Assembly: GCA_028291545.1 (NCBI GenBank)
Contig: JAQGHR010000089.1
Span: 27,303 to 91,302 of the forward strand
Direction of reading: 5' to 3'
DNA length: 64,000 nt
Source: Planctomycetota bacterium
GTDB lineage: Bacteria > Planctomycetota > Planctomycetia > Isosphaerales > Isosphaeraceae
Of the stretch, positions 17,550 through 27,646 are shown one piece after another; the stretch's first letter is position 1, and each line of letters starts with the position of its first letter. Both the position numbers and the translations under genes were made by a program. The notes under the pieces were generated by a model. It was not told the DNA's origin, did no database searches, and worked only from the letters and a program-made list of their open reading frames with translations.

Positions 17550-19046
17550 TCAGGGCTTGGCCGAGGCTTTAGGGATCGCATTCATCGTGTAATACGCCTC
17601 CTTATGCAACAGAGGGACGCCGGTGGTGGACTTGACCCCATCCATGTGCAACTCATGCACATGCCCCTCGACCAGCTTGTCCACGAACAGCCGGACCGAC
17701 TTTCCATCGCCCGAGACCTCCGCCTTGGTGATGGTCGGATGGGTCTGATCAACTTCGGGGCTGCCGTAACTCGACTGGTAAATATAGGTGTGGGTTTCCA
17801 GTTTATACGACTTCGGATCGGCGGCCGTCTTGGGATCGGCGGCTTCCGTGAAGTTGAGCGTGAAGCCATCGGGCTCGGCCTTCATGGTGTGGACTTCGAA
17901 CGGGACCTTTCCCGTCCACACCAGGCGTTCGAGCGCAAATTCCCTGGGACCGCGCGAGCCCCAGCCGCGATTGGTCTCGCCGATGAAGAGGGAACCGTCC
18001 TTGCCGAACAGGGAGGGCAAGCAACCCGATGCGAACCCCTGGCGGAACGGGAAGCAGGCGCCCTGGTAACGGCCGTTCACCTTTTCAAGAGCCACGCGCA
18101 TGATCGTGCTGGCGGACTGGTCGCCGACGAAGAGTTGATCCGGGAAGGGGCCGAACTTGCCGCCGCTCAGGTCGCAGGAAATGCCGCTCGCGGACTGGCC
18201 CATCTTGGGATACGGGAAATAGACGGCCGGGGCTCGGAGCTTGGGGATCCTTTTGACCTCTTCGCTCAGCCGGCCGCCGCTCTTGGGTGGCGCGGGCTTC
18301 TCACCCAAGTTAGGGGCGAGGTGATACCAGGCGTGGCCGTCGGGATGGCCGACAAATGCGCCGGGTTCGAGGTGCTTGAGGGCGCAGGCACCGTTCCAGG
18401 GCCCCTGGTTTTCAGTGTAGAACATATCGCCGACCGCGTTCATGCCGAGGCCGCCGGGCGAGCGGAGGCCACTGGTCGTGGGGATCATCTTGCCGTCGGG
18501 GGTGATGCGGAGCGCCCAGCCGCGAAACTTCTGATCGCTCGTGAACGAGCCTGTGAGGCAGAGCGCGACCCAGAGATTACCATCGCGATCGAACTTCGAT
18601 CCGAACGCGTATTCGTGGTAATCGCCCGTGATCTCCCATCCGTCGCAGAAGGTCTCGAACAGGTCGGCCTTGCCGTCGCCGTCGGTATCCTTGATCCGCG
18701 ACATCTCGCCGCGCTGACTGACGTAGAGCCAGCCGTCGCGATGGGCCAGGCCGAGGATTTCGTGCAATCCCTTGGCGAAAACGGTGAATTTCGCGTCCTT
18801 GGCCGGGTCGGCTGCATAAGGATTATCGACGAGGTAAATCTCGCCGCGTCTCGTGGCGACCGCGAGCTTCCCGTCGGGCAACCATTCCAGCCCGCCGACT
18901 TCCAGGACGAGGCCCTTGGGGGGCTCGAAGGTGAGGATCTTGTAGTAGTCCTCCTCCTTCGGATCGGCAGCGCGGGCGGCGGGAGCCGCGAGGGCGACGA
19001 GGGCAACCACGGTCACCAGCGACGTGCGGAATCGGCCGTAAGTCAT
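17550..19046 (-). CDS. Exported membrane-bound dehydrogenase-like beta-propeller (glucose/sorbosone dehydrogenase-like)
   Basis: 498 residues from the ATG at 19046 with GGAG seven bases upstream; the frame is open for 74 more codons that overlap the preceding gene and look non-coding. A Sec signal ([19 protein letters not shown]) is followed by propeller blades: [60 protein letters not shown] is a calcium-binding-type loop often found in this planctomycete group. No CXXCH is present, in contrast to relatives in which a c-type domain is fused; the partner gene 26 bases upstream supplies five. A periplasmic oxidoreductase using PQQ-like chemistry is inferred. The C-terminal 130 residues look like an Ig-type sandwich. 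Confidence 0.75.
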   Translation of the reverse strand: MTYGRFRTSLVTVVALVALAAPAARAADPKEEDYYKILTFEPPKGLVLEVGGLEWLPDGKLAVATRRGEIYLVDNPYAADPAKDAKFTVFAKGLHEILGLAHRDGWLYVSQRGEMSRIKDTDGDGKADLFETFCDGWEITGDYHEYAFGSKFDRDGNLWVALCLTGSFTSDQKFRGWALRITPDGKMIPTTSGLRSPGGLGMNAVGDMFYTENQGPWNGACALKHLEPGAFVGHPDGHAWYHLAPNLGEKPAPPKSGGRLSEEVKRIPKLRAPAVYFPYPKMGQSASGISCDLSGGKFGPFPDQLFVGDQSASTIMRVALEKVNGRYQGACFPFRQGFASGCLPSLFGKDGSLFIGETNRGWGSRGPREFALERLVWTGKVPFEVHTMKAEPDGFTLNFTEAADPKTAADPKSYKLETHTYIYQSSYGSPEVDQTHPTITKAEVSGDGKSVRLFVDKLVEGHVHELHMDGVKSTTGVPLLHKEAYYTMNAIPKASAKP

Positions 19047-19072
19047 GAATCTGCTCCGAGTACGTGTCGCGA

Positions 19073-21847
19073 TCACCAGCGATACTCCTGCGTCACCCGC
19101 GCCTTGCCGCCCGAGAATCGAACGGGCACGATTAACTCCCATCTGCCGGCCGACTCCCGAACCACGGAAGCGGCCCCGGCCTCGACGCGAGTCGTCCACT
19201 CGCCGTCGATCGCATACCAACCCTCGCTCTTCTTCTCGATCTTCGATCCGACCGCCGCGCGATACCATACCTGAGACTCGTCGCCGCTGGCCGACAGGGA
19301 GAGCGTCCTGCGAATCGCGGGCGATCCGTCGGCGACGATGCCGTCGGGCGCGTCCTCGACGCGGACCGTACCCGCCTCGTAGAGGAAGGTCGGACGATCG
19401 TTCTTCGTCAGGCGATAGCCACGGAACCGGTAGCCGTTCTCCTTGGGCGCGGCGGTCGGCCAGGGCTGTTTGTCGTCGGTAAGCGTTGCCAGGCTGGGAC
19501 CGCGCGGGAAGGCGATGATGTTGTCGCCCAGAGGTGGCTGGAAACCGTCACCTCGACCGGACCAGTGTTTGGAGGCGTCCATGAACCCCCCCTGCCAGAT
19601 CATGGCGAGCCGGCCCTCGTTGGCGTCGAAGGCGAGATTCGCTTTTTCGGGATAGCCCACGCCGATCCCGCGCGTCCCGGCACCCTCGATGAACGCGCGA
19701 TAGATGATTGCGTCTTTCTCGGCAACCAGCGGGATCGGAGACCGACCGATTCCGTACGGAGGGTTGGCATTCGAGCCGTCAGCCAGGTAGAGCCACAGGG
19801 CTTCGATCTGCTTTCGTGAACTGCCGTCGAGGATCTCGGTTAGTTGGCTCTCGTCTTTCGGCCACGATGAAGGCATCCGGGTGCCGGGCCGATACGATTG
19901 GGGATCGACCACGTAGCGGACGAACCAATCGTGCTGGAGACGCCTCGTCATCAGGCTCATGTCCATCGCGGGGATGCCCGCCGAGGGAATACCCTTGAAG
20001 TTGTGGCACTGGACGCAGCCGAACGCCTGAGTTCCGGCGAGGTGGCGGCCGATGGTCTTCACCTTCTTGTCCGGCAGCCCGAATTCGGGCTTGAGTGATG
20101 CGGGGGCGACCGGATCGACGGTCGCGAGGAGCTTCGCGAGCGGACCGACAGCGGCCGCGCCGAATTTCGGCATCCGGGTCTTCATGTAGGGACGATCCTT
20201 GGCTCCGTCCGCCAACACGTGCTCCAGCCATTCGGTAGTGAGCTTCCCGCCCACGCCGTTCAGGTGAGGGGGCAGCGTCCCTTCGTCGCCCAGGTCCGCG
20301 TAGGTCGTCTCGAACGAGGCCTTTCGCTCGTCTTCGACTCCACCAACGCCATCTCGGGAGTGGCAGGCGTAGCAATTGTTCGCAGTCATCGTGTGGGCGA
20401 TCACATGCTTGGCGTCGGGCGCCACCGGCTTGGTCGCGAGGAAACGGATGGCGTCGGCGAGCGCCTTCCTTTGCGAGTCGTTAAGCGCGAACCTGGGCGA
20501 CTTCGCCGCAGGTGTCGGGGCCAGGCAGCCTGCGTCGATGCGGGCGACATCCAGGGGCACCGAGCTGACACCTGGTTCGATCACCTTACCGTCCCTGGCG
20601 AGCTGGTGGCACGAGGCACATCCCAAGGTGGCAAAGAGCGCTCGCCCCGTCTCGGCCAGTTCCGGTTTGGGGGTGAACTCGGCCTCGCCGGGCTTCGTGG
20701 ACGGGGCGGGCGGCCCGTCGGACAGCGAGAGGTAGGGCTCGATCGACTGGCGAGGAAGGTTCGCCGATTCGATCTCGACGATCAGCTCGACCTGGCCGCC
20801 TCCGTCGAAATAGCCGACCACGATTTTATGCGCGCCGGGCGCGAGCTTCACGCGACCCACGCCCGTCTGGAGCGGATGAATCCCGTCGCTGTCGGCGATG
20901 TCCTTGCCGTCAATCCACAGCTTCGAGCCGTCGTCCGACGAGAGGTGGAACGTATACTCCTGATCGCGATCGACTCGGAAAAATCCCTCGAACCGCATGG
21001 CATACTGGGTCGGGCGTGAGGCCATCCCGAGATCAAATCCCGCCGATTCGCCACTCCTGGTCGGGGTGAGCTTGTCGAAATCGGGGACCTTGACCCATTG
21101 TCCCTCGTAACAGCGGAATCGCAGCGAGGGCGTCAGATTGACCGCCAGATCCTTGAGGAGGTAATTGGCGACTTCCACGGCGTCGTTGTTATCGAGATTC
21201 AACGAGGGCATGCGCCCCGAGGGTCGGACCTTGTGCGGATCGACGAGGAAAGTGCGGAGGCTGTCCACGGAGTACTTTGCGGACAGGTTTCCGAGCGGGA
21301 TCGAGACGGCCGGAGTCGGCTTACCGTCGCGACGACCATGGCATGCGACGCAGCCGAACTGGTGGTACTTCTCCCTGCCGGCATTGAGCTTGGAGGCTTC
21401 GAGCGGCTTGTCCTTGACGCTTCCGGTGGTGGCGAGGAACTGGACGAGTGCCTCGATCGCGTCCTTCTTCGCATCGCCGTCCAACGCCGCCAGGACGTTC
21501 GGCATCGTCGTGCCGGGCTTCGCGGACTGTGGATCGGCGAGGAGCTTTCGCAACGCGGGGAGCTTGGCTCGTGCGCCAACGGCGTCAAGGATCGGTGCTT
21601 GCTTCTTGTTGAGAAACAGATCGGCGCCCGTCTCGGTCCGATGGCAGGATGTGCAATTGAGCTCGCCGAGCAGGAGCAGGCCGCCTCGAACGGGGTCGGG
21701 AATGGGACCGGAATGGAACCGCTCGAAACCGGCGACGATCGCATGGTCGGGCGACGGAGGATCGGCCGAGTACGCGGCGGGGAGGAGGGTCAGGCTCGAT
21801 AGCAGCGGGACGAAAGAGGAGAGAACTCGACGCGCGACGGCAATCAT
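19073..21847 (-). CDS. Exported pentaheme c-type cytochrome protein with PA14 domain
   Basis: 924 residues; ATG at 21847. A Sec signal spans residues 1-27. Five haem-binding CXXCH sites are visible: CTSCH (65-69), CVACH (166-170), CASCH (410-414), CYACH (492-496) and CVQCH (611-615). Between the second and third lies a PA14-like carbohydrate-binding domain (about 275-360; [19 protein letters not shown]). Residues 650-924 are beta-rich, with [19 protein letters not shown] typical of planctomycete membrane-bound dehydrogenase partners. It probably carries electrons from sugar oxidation in the periplasm to the respiratory chain. It is upstream of the propeller gene in one operon; a 5' region with inverted repeats separates it from the gene at 22248. 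Confidence 0.85.
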   Translation of the reverse strand: MIAVARRVLSSFVPLLSSLTLLPAAYSADPPSPDHAIVAGFERFHSGPIPDPVRGGLLLLGELNCTSCHRTETGADLFLNKKQAPILDAVGARAKLPALRKLLADPQSAKPGTTMPNVLAALDGDAKKDAIEALVQFLATTGSVKDKPLEASKLNAGREKYHQFGCVACHGRRDGKPTPAVSIPLGNLSAKYSVDSLRTFLVDPHKVRPSGRMPSLNLDNNDAVEVANYLLKDLAVNLTPSLRFRCYEGQWVKVPDFDKLTPTRSGESAGFDLGMASRPTQYAMRFEGFFRVDRDQEYTFHLSSDDGSKLWIDGKDIADSDGIHPLQTGVGRVKLAPGAHKIVVGYFDGGGQVELIVEIESANLPRQSIEPYLSLSDGPPAPSTKPGEAEFTPKPELAETGRALFATLGCASCHQLARDGKVIEPGVSSVPLDVARIDAGCLAPTPAAKSPRFALNDSQRKALADAIRFLATKPVAPDAKHVIAHTMTANNCYACHSRDGVGGVEDERKASFETTYADLGDEGTLPPHLNGVGGKLTTEWLEHVLADGAKDRPYMKTRMPKFGAAAVGPLAKLLATVDPVAPASLKPEFGLPDKKVKTIGRHLAGTQAFGCVQCHNFKGIPSAGIPAMDMSLMTRRLQHDWFVRYVVDPQSYRPGTRMPSSWPKDESQLTEILDGSSRKQIEALWLYLADGSNANPPYGIGRSPIPLVAEKDAIIYRAFIEGAGTRGIGVGYPEKANLAFDANEGRLAMIWQGGFMDASKHWSGRGDGFQPPLGDNIIAFPRGPSLATLTDDKQPWPTAAPKENGYRFRGYRLTKNDRPTFLYEAGTVRVEDAPDGIVADGSPAIRRTLSLSASGDESQVWYRAAVGSKIEKKSEGWYAIDGEWTTRVEAGAASVVRESAGRWELIVPVRFSGGKARVTQEYRW

Positions 21848-22247
21848 CCGGGCTTTCTCCGTTCGGCGGGATCAAACGGCGGGTCGGGATCCGGCTCCGG
21901 CGTGCGGAACCCCTCGCGGACTCACTCGGGCGAAGTCCGATTGAATCATACGCCGGGCGCGAATGCGAGATCCCGGTCGTCCCGACCCTGTTTTCGTCGG
22001 GCCTCGCCCCGGCCCTGCCTCGGGCGGAAACTTGATTCCCTGTGAGTTGCCGGGTCCCACTTCTCCCGTGCAAATCACCGATCGCCGGCGCGCAATTCCA
22101 GCCGCACACCAGGATCATCGCGTCGAGTCGCCGTGACGATCAGAGAATCCGCGAGTGGGTACTACGGAATGACGCCCCTGGAGCACTCGACGCGACTCCG
22201 CTACGATGTGGCCCACATTACTCTCATGACCCAGGATTTCTTCCGCG
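21848..22247. other. 400 bp divergent intergenic region
   Basis: Lies between the cytochrome gene (minus) and the isomerase-like gene (plus) and should hold both promoters. A 6 bp stem (CCCGAC 21981-21986, GTCGGG 21996-22001) with a T-rich loop is the only structure I noted. No open frame with family features or start signals was found. Confidence 0.5.
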
Positions 22248-23198
22248 ATGATCAATCCGACACGACGTGAATGGCTTGCGGCAACGCCCGCAGCGCTCTC
22301 GCTCAGCGCCCTGGCTCTCTCAAACGCCTCGGCCCACAACATCGACCGACCTGCCGATGAGCCGTTCGGCTACTGTCTCAATACCAGCACGATTATGGGG
22401 CAAAAGCTGCCTCTGGCCGAGATCGTTGAGATCGCCGCCAAGGCCGGTTACCACGCCATCGAGCCCTGGATCGGGGAGCTGGAGGCGCACGAAAAGGCGG
22501 GGAAATCCCTGGCGGATCTCGGCAAGAAGATCAAGGACCTCGGCCTCACGGTCGAGAGTGCGATCGGATTCGCCGAGTGGGCCGTGGACGACGAGGCGAA
22601 ACGGATGAAGGGACTCGAACAGATGCGCCGGGACATGGCCAAGGTCCGCGCGCTCGGCGGCACTCGGATCGCCGCGCCCCCCTCGGGGGCGACCGATCAA
22701 ACCGATCTGGACCTCCGCAAAGTGGCCGAGCGTTATCGCAAGATCCTGGAAATCGGCGACACGATCGGGGTCGTGCCCCAGGTTGAGGTGTGGGGTTTCT
22801 CCAAGAGCCTGAATCGCCTTGGCGAAGTGGCGATGGTCGCGATCGAATCCGGCTCTGCCTCGGCCTGCATCCTGGCCGACGTCTACCACCTCTATCGAGG
22901 CGGGTCGGATTTCGCGGGCGTGACCCTTCTCAACGGGAACGCCCTCAAAGTCCTCCACATGAACGACTATCCCGCAAGCCCTCCCCGCGCCGAGATCACG
23001 GACGCCCAGCGCGTTTACCCCGGCGATGGCGTGGCTCCCCTCGGGAAGCTTCTGCGAGACCTGCAGTCCATCGGGTTCCGCGGCTATCTGTCCCTGGAGG
23101 TTTTCAACCGAGACTACTGGAAGCAGGACGCGCTAACCGTGGCGAGAACGGGCCTGGAGAAGATGCGAACCTCGGTGAAAGCGGCGATGCACAAGTAG
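22248..23198 (+). CDS. Tat-exported sugar phosphate isomerase/epimerase-like TIM barrel
   Basis: 316 residues; ATG at 22248. The N-terminus RREWLAATPAALSLSALAL is a twin-arginine signal. The mature part matches the xylose-isomerase-like AP-endonuclease-2 fold: EIVEIAAKAGYHAIEPWIGE, TVESAIGFAEWAVD, QVEVWGFSKSLNRLGEV, ILADVYHLYRGGSDF, VLHMNDYPAS and YLSLEVFNRDYW. Metal-ligand positions are present as Glu in the EVWGF strand, Asp and His in DVYHLY, His in LHMNDY and Glu in LEVFN. Planctomycetes often export such enzymes with Gfo/Idh/MocA dehydrogenases for sugar breakdown; substrate unknown. It converges with msrB, 45 bases away. Confidence 0.85.
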   Translation: MINPTRREWLAATPAALSLSALALSNASAHNIDRPADEPFGYCLNTSTIMGQKLPLAEIVEIAAKAGYHAIEPWIGELEAHEKAGKSLADLGKKIKDLGLTVESAIGFAEWAVDDEAKRMKGLEQMRRDMAKVRALGGTRIAAPPSGATDQTDLDLRKVAERYRKILEIGDTIGVVPQVEVWGFSKSLNRLGEVAMVAIESGSASACILADVYHLYRGGSDFAGVTLLNGNALKVLHMNDYPASPPRAEITDAQRVYPGDGVAPLGKLLRDLQSIGFRGYLSLEVFNRDYWKQDALTVARTGLEKMRTSVKAAMHK

Positions 23199-23243
23199 CG
23201 GAGGGTACGCAGCATCGGCGGCTTCAACCACCGCTCGGGGAAC

Positions 23244-23639
23244 TTACGAAGACTTGAGCTCGATCGAGGCGGAGTTGATGCAGTAGCGCAGCCCGGTCGG
23301 CCGAGGTCCGTCCGGGAAGACGTGGCCCAGGTGACCACCGCAACGGGCACAGGTCACCTCGGTCCGGATCATCGAATGACTGCGGTCCGTATGCTCATCG
23401 ACGTTCGCATCCTGAGCGGGAGCCGTGAAACTCGGCCAGCCGCAGCCGGAATCGAACTTGGTCTCGGAGGAGAACAACTCCAGCCCGCAACCCGCGCAGA
23501 GATAGACACCGGGCGTTTTCGTGTTCCAATATTCGCCGCTGAACGCTGGCTCGGTCCCCTTCTGGCGGAGGATGTTGTATTGCTCGGGCGAAAGTTCCTC
23601 GCGCCATTCGGCGTCGGTTTTCTCGATCTTGTCGGGCAT
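23244..23639 (-). CDS. msrB: Peptide-methionine (R)-S-oxide reductase MsrB
   Basis: 131 residues; ATG at 23639 with GGAGG six bases upstream. It reduces methionine-R-sulfoxide in proteins using thioredoxin. The zinc site is complete (Cys48/Cys51 in CAGC and Cys97/Cys100 in CARC), and the catalytic Cys120 sits in RYCINSAS. Cys66 in SGCGWPSF is in the position of a resolving cysteine in many bacterial MsrB. No signal peptide, so cytoplasmic. It begins 21 bases after the stop of the diiron ferritin-like gene and is probably translated from the same message, linking both to oxidative damage. Confidence 0.95.
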   Translation of the reverse strand: MPDKIEKTDAEWREELSPEQYNILRQKGTEPAFSGEYWNTKTPGVYLCAGCGLELFSSETKFDSGCGWPSFTAPAQDANVDEHTDRSHSMIRTEVTCARCGGHLGHVFPDGPRPTGLRYCINSASIELKSS

Positions 23640-23660
23640 GATTCGCCTCCGAGGGGTAGG

Positions 23661-25100
23661 TCAACCACTCGCCGAAACGACCTTCAGGTCGGCCCGGGTG
23701 TTTTCATAGGTCTGATGGAACGCCAGCGCGGCCGGTTCGGGCTCGACGCCCCAGGACGCGCAGGCCTGTCGATAAAGCTCGGGCCACCAGTTCTCGTGAT
23801 CGGTCAGTCCCTGATTGCGGACGGACGTCCAGTTGCTCACGATTTTTGACCAGCACTGGTCGCCATATTCGAGCGCCTCCTTCCAGCGGCCGATCTGCGG
23901 GATGTACCATTCGCGGCCGATGGCGGCGTGCAGGACCTCGTCCGCCCAATCGTAGTCTTGAATCGTGGCCATCAACGGGTCACCCGAGCGAACTCCGGTC
24001 TCCCACTCGTACCGCTTGCCCGTCTTGCTCATCAAGCCCTGCTCGATGAAGTACAGGACGGCGTGGCGCTCGATGGGAGTGCATTCGGTATTGAGTCGCA
24101 GCGACCAGTTGAACGTGATTCTCGCCAGGGACCAGTCCACGCCGTTGGCGATAAACCCGACCTCGCCCATCATGGCATGCCTCGCCTCGTCCCAGAGCTG
24201 GCGGGACATATCGCGGTAATAGCGCCAGGGTTTCCCCTTGGTCTCGACGATGATGCTCGCCATCATCTCGGGGACGTCGATTTCGCGAATCCGCTTGTAC
24301 AGCATCATCAACGTCTTCGCCCGGTCCGGAAAGGCCGGGTCGTACAGGAACGCTTCGGCATTGACCCCTTGATTGTAGAGGTCCGTGAACCGTTCGTCTC
24401 TCTGCGGGACCGGGTCGTAAACAAAGGGCTTCGCGGAGTACAGGCGTGGCACCCGCTCCGGGCTGACCGTTCCCGTCCCATCGAGTCCACCCGCGGCCGC
24501 AAACGCGGCGGTCAATCTCTCCGACCAGGGCCTCATGCGCAACTTCGCGTCGTCCCCGACGAGACAGGCGACCGCCTCGCGGCCGAAGGCAATCATGTCG
24601 GCCAGTTCCAGCCGGGCGAAGCGGCAAACGCGGACGGAGGGGGCGTCGGCCAATGGGTTCGTGTCGGCCAGGTGCCGGGAGAGCGCGGCGTCGAGGGCGG
24701 GAAGGGCCACGTCGTAAATCGCAACGACGAGCTCCTCGGTCGTTGGCGCGGCCAGGATCTCGTCGAATGCGATTTCCAGATTCGGATCGGGCACGACCTC
24801 CAGGCCGAGCGGTGGTTCTCGCATCTCGCCGACCCGGGTTCGGATCGCCTCCACATGCTCAGCACACAGGTAGGCCTGATGCGAGAACGCCGTCTTCAGC
24901 TCGTAGATCGGCTCGGCCGTGATCCTCGCGGTGAAGATCTCATGGAGCCGTACGAGGGCGTAATGATACCGCTTGAGTCGCGTCACGCACGCCTCGATCC
25001 CCAGCCCCTGACGCGAGGCCTCGGTGATCGTCGCGAGCCCGGCCAGCGGGGGAAGTCCGCGATAGGATCGGTAGGCATCCATCGAGCGCAAGGCCGTCAT
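23661..25100 (-). CDS. Large diiron ferritin-like domain protein
   Basis: 479 residues from the ATG at 25100 with GGAG seven bases upstream (a GTG at 25115 is the longer option). I recognise no named family, but the C-terminal half has the full ferritin-like iron-ligand pattern in order: Glu in DVPEMMASIIVET, EARH in LWDEARHAMMGE, Glu in TPIERHAVLYFIEQG, and EVLH in DWADEVLHAAIG. The N-terminal half is also helical, with YELKTAFSHQAYLCAEHVE, perhaps a decayed second copy. No signal peptide is seen. The gene precedes msrB in one operon. A hydroxylase, peroxide-consuming or iron-binding role is possible; MiaE-like or DUF455-like enzymes are the nearest analogues by motif. Confidence 0.7.
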   Translation of the reverse strand: MTALRSMDAYRSYRGLPPLAGLATITEASRQGLGIEACVTRLKRYHYALVRLHEIFTARITAEPIYELKTAFSHQAYLCAEHVEAIRTRVGEMREPPLGLEVVPDPNLEIAFDEILAAPTTEELVVAIYDVALPALDAALSRHLADTNPLADAPSVRVCRFARLELADMIAFGREAVACLVGDDAKLRMRPWSERLTAAFAAAGGLDGTGTVSPERVPRLYSAKPFVYDPVPQRDERFTDLYNQGVNAEAFLYDPAFPDRAKTLMMLYKRIREIDVPEMMASIIVETKGKPWRYYRDMSRQLWDEARHAMMGEVGFIANGVDWSLARITFNWSLRLNTECTPIERHAVLYFIEQGLMSKTGKRYEWETGVRSGDPLMATIQDYDWADEVLHAAIGREWYIPQIGRWKEALEYGDQCWSKIVSNWTSVRNQGLTDHENWWPELYRQACASWGVEPEPAALAFHQTYENTRADLKVVSASG

Positions 25101-25192
25101 GGTCAAACTCCGCACGATCGCCGGACAAGGGAGGATTGGAGGCTATTCTATAGAATCGGGGTGCTCTATGCAGCGCCTCGCGATCAGGTTTG

Positions 25193-26083
25193 TCACGCAT
25201 CGTCGCCTCGCGCTCGAAGATACGCGAGCGCCTGTTCGTAGGCCGCATTGAGGCGGACGAACTGAGCCGGGCTGCCACCGCGGTCCGGGTGAGCCTGTTT
25301 GGAGAGGGTTCTGTAGGCATTTCGAATCTGATCCGGATGGAACGGCGGCGTGAGCCCCAACACGTCCGGCCAACTCCTTGGCGAGTCTGTCTCCGCCTCG
25401 AAGTACTCCGAGTACAGGTGGCGAACTTCCTCGCGGAAGCCTCGGCCGGAATGCGAACTTTCGGGATGCGCGAGCCAGCGGGCAACGAGCCAGGGGTCAT
25501 CGCCATCGTCGGAGAGGATTTCGCGGGTCAGGTCGGGACGGCGAAATTCGGAGTCAATCCGGCGAGCCAGGAGGTCGGTGAGAGCGTCTTCCGGTCGCGG
25601 TGTACCGGCCCTGGGATCCCACAAGAGCAGGCGGGCGGCCTCCAGAATCCGTGCGGCCGCCGCATCGAGCGACCGGCCGGGGGCATCGCCGGAATCGATG
25701 GCCGCCTGGTGTCTCCAGAAACCCACGACGGTGATTTCGAGAAAGGTGAGCAGGGCCTCGGCCGAGGGTCGCTCGATCGGCGGATCAGGCACGTCTCGAT
25801 CGAGGCCCAGGCGACGACGAATGCGGCTCGTGATCGTCCGCACGTCCTCGGCGGACGGTTCTTTCCCGTGCGGGATCTCGTTCGGCGGGATGGCGCCGCG
25901 ACCGATCAACACGGAGGCGACATTGAACGCAAAGGCGGCTATGGCTTTCGTCTCGTAGAGACCGAGATGGACCTCGATCCCCTTGCTTCGAATCGCGGCG
26001 CGGAATTTCCGGCCGCCCCTCGGGCGCGACAACTCGGTCACGCCCTTCGGGAGCCGTTTCTCGGACGACTTCGCCTTGGCCAC
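25193..26083 (-). CDS. AP2-like DNA-binding domain fused to a C-terminal J domain
   Basis: 296 residues from a GTG at 26083, four bases from the TAA of the LRR gene, with only a weak GAGAAA site. Residues 12-70 resemble an AP2/ERF-type domain: RGGRKFRAAIRSKGIEVHLG and then ETKAIAAFAFNVASVLIGRG, matching the three strands and helix of AP2. The C-terminus (about 238-290) is a J domain: SWPDVLGLTPPF, then RTLSKQAHPDRGGSP with the HPD triad at 265-267, so it could stimulate an Hsp70/DnaK. The middle 160 residues are helical and unrecognised. No signal peptide is seen. The pairing of an AP2-like fold with a J domain is unusual, and function is unknown. Confidence 0.65.
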   Translation of the reverse strand: MAKAKSSEKRLPKGVTELSRPRGGRKFRAAIRSKGIEVHLGLYETKAIAAFAFNVASVLIGRGAIPPNEIPHGKEPSAEDVRTITSRIRRRLGLDRDVPDPPIERPSAEALLTFLEITVVGFWRHQAAIDSGDAPGRSLDAAAARILEAARLLLWDPRAGTPRPEDALTDLLARRIDSEFRRPDLTREILSDDGDDPWLVARWLAHPESSHSGRGFREEVRHLYSEYFEAETDSPRSWPDVLGLTPPFHPDQIRNAYRTLSKQAHPDRGGSPAQFVRLNAAYEQALAYLRARGDDA

Positions 26084-26087
26084 GCGA

Positions 26088-26642
26088 TTATTTCTCGACC
26101 TTCACCTTGGGCAAGGCTTCCTTGAGCTTCTTCACGCCCTCGTCGGTCACTTTCGTCCCGTGGAGGAAGACGATTTCCAGGTTCGGCAGGGCTTTCAAGT
26201 GCTCGAGGCCGGCATCCGTGATACCAGTCCCGGCGAGACTGAGGATGCGAAGTTCTTTCAATTCCTTCAGCTTCTCGACGCCGGCATCGCCGATCTTGGT
26301 ATCGACCAGGTAGAGCTTGCGGAGCGAGCCGAGGCCCTTGACGTTGTCCAGGCCGGCGTCGGTGATCTTGGTGCCATTGAGGGTGAGCTTCTGGATCTTG
26401 CCGAAGCCTTTCACAGGCGCGATCGCGGCGTCGTCGGCCTGAGTCACACCCAGATTGACGACGGTCACCGGCTTGTCAGGCGCCTTGTCGTCTCGCTCGA
26501 TCTTGCCGCCGGCCTTCTGCAAGGAGGCGATCGCGGCATCATCCTCGGCCCGGCTCGCGGATGGCGAGGCGAGACCAAGGAGCAATGCGACGGAGAGGAG
26601 AACGCGGTTCCGCAGGATTGCGGTAAGCGAGGCGTGAGTCAT
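26088..26642 (-). CDS. Exported leucine-rich-repeat protein
   Basis: 184 residues from the ATG at 26642 (AGGG eight bases upstream). A signal peptide is visible (RVLLSVALLLGLASPSASRA), followed by about four LRRs of 24 residues in the RNI/TDAGL style (KIQKLTLNGTKITDAGLDNV, SLRKLYLVDTKIGDAGVEKL, ELRILSLAGTGITDAGLEHL, NLEIVFLHGTKVTDEGVKKL). A leading segment (AIASLQKAGGKIERDD) is the usual planctomycete cap. These proteins are abundant in planctomycetes and presumed to mediate surface or periplasmic protein contacts. The AP2-J gene starts four bases after its stop, so the two are co-transcribed although one protein is exported and the other is not. Confidence 0.85.
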   Translation of the reverse strand: MTHASLTAILRNRVLLSVALLLGLASPSASRAEDDAAIASLQKAGGKIERDDKAPDKPVTVVNLGVTQADDAAIAPVKGFGKIQKLTLNGTKITDAGLDNVKGLGSLRKLYLVDTKIGDAGVEKLKELKELRILSLAGTGITDAGLEHLKALPNLEIVFLHGTKVTDEGVKKLKEALPKVKVEK

Positions 26643-26758
26643 GGTCGAGGCCCTTTCGATTGGCAGGATTCGCACGCTGGCCTTTATACCCCGCGCGGAC
26701 CGCGAGACCAATAGCCTCAATCCAGGCATGTCTGCCATCCGAGCCGGACTCGCCGGGA

Positions 26759-27532
26759 CTACATTATCAACCCTTGCCAGTGTCCGAGCAGTTCCAGCAA
26801 CCGATTTGTTTGAGGATACGGATGTCCGAGGTATTGCCGGAAACCCTCGGCATGCGCGACGCCAATTTCCTGCCCTCGCTTGGCCGACCAGCGATCGAGG
26901 GTTTCCAGGTACTCATCCATTCCGTGCTGGCGAAGTAGCCAGTTCCTCTGGCTCGCGTGGCAGGCGAGCATGGCACGCTTGATGGCAAAGGTCGAGGTGA
27001 CGTTCACGTAGAAGCTCGCCGGGACCGTTTTCCCCTCGGAGTTGCCCCCATCGACGGGATCGACCAGATAGAGATGCGGGATTTTATCAAGGGGCGGGGC
27101 GGGCTCCCATTGTTTGGTTGCGTAGTTGGGCACCGAAGTGGCGAACAGGGCATCGCGGACGAGCAGGCTGGTATTCTCGTGATCGGCCATGTAATCGACG
27201 GGGGGCGCCGTCAACACGAGATCCGGGCGGACACGACGGAGGAACTCGACAACCCGACGGCGCGAGGGATCGTCGTTGAAGATGGACAGGTCACGAAATT
27301 CCAGGCAGTGATAATCGGCCCCGATGAGATCGGCCGCCGCCTTGGCCTCCGAACGGCGGATGGCGGAGATGGTCTCGGCGTCATACTCGGCCGTACCGCA
27401 GTCGCCGGGGGTCATGGTGGCGATCGTGAGGTGGCAGCCCTTCTCCCGCAGGAGTGCGAGCGTTCCGGCACATTGCATCTCGACGTCGTCGGGGTGGGCG
27501 TGAATTGCCAGGATGCGGGTCGCTGGGGTCAT
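26759..27532 (-). CDS. PIG-L/LmbE family N-acetyl-sugar deacetylase
   Basis: 257 residues from the ATG at 27532; the extra 27 codons open upstream overlap the divergent promoter. The metal and catalytic motif AHPDDVEMQCAGTL is at residues 9-22 (His, Asp-Asp, Glu), and the C-terminal zinc His appears in YMADHENTSLL. This family removes acetyl groups from GlcNAc-containing substrates such as GlcNAc-PI, GlcNAc-malate (bacillithiol pathway) or oligosaccharides. No signal peptide. Substrate cannot be read from the neighbours: a thioredoxin-like gene diverges 114 bases away, and an LRR gene follows 116 bases downstream. Confidence 0.88.
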   Translation of the reverse strand: MTPATRILAIHAHPDDVEMQCAGTLALLREKGCHLTIATMTPGDCGTAEYDAETISAIRRSEAKAAADLIGADYHCLEFRDLSIFNDDPSRRRVVEFLRRVRPDLVLTAPPVDYMADHENTSLLVRDALFATSVPNYATKQWEPAPPLDKIPHLYLVDPVDGGNSEGKTVPASFYVNVTSTFAIKRAMLACHASQRNWLLRQHGMDEYLETLDRWSAKRGQEIGVAHAEGFRQYLGHPYPQTNRLLELLGHWQGLIM

Positions 27533-27646
27533 GTCACTCGCTCGCCGTCGGGGTATATTAGGAAGAACCGAGGTGTACCGCCGATCGCTCACAAAGGCAA
27601 GGCGCAGCGCCACGAACCATTCAGTTCCTCATCCCGAGACGCGCCG

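Noticed and set aside
17496..19274. A 592-codon plus-strand open frame opposite the propeller dehydrogenase
   Set aside because: The minus strand has a signal peptide, repeated blades and a good start site; the plus frame is low-complexity Arg/Gly/Glu with no fold.
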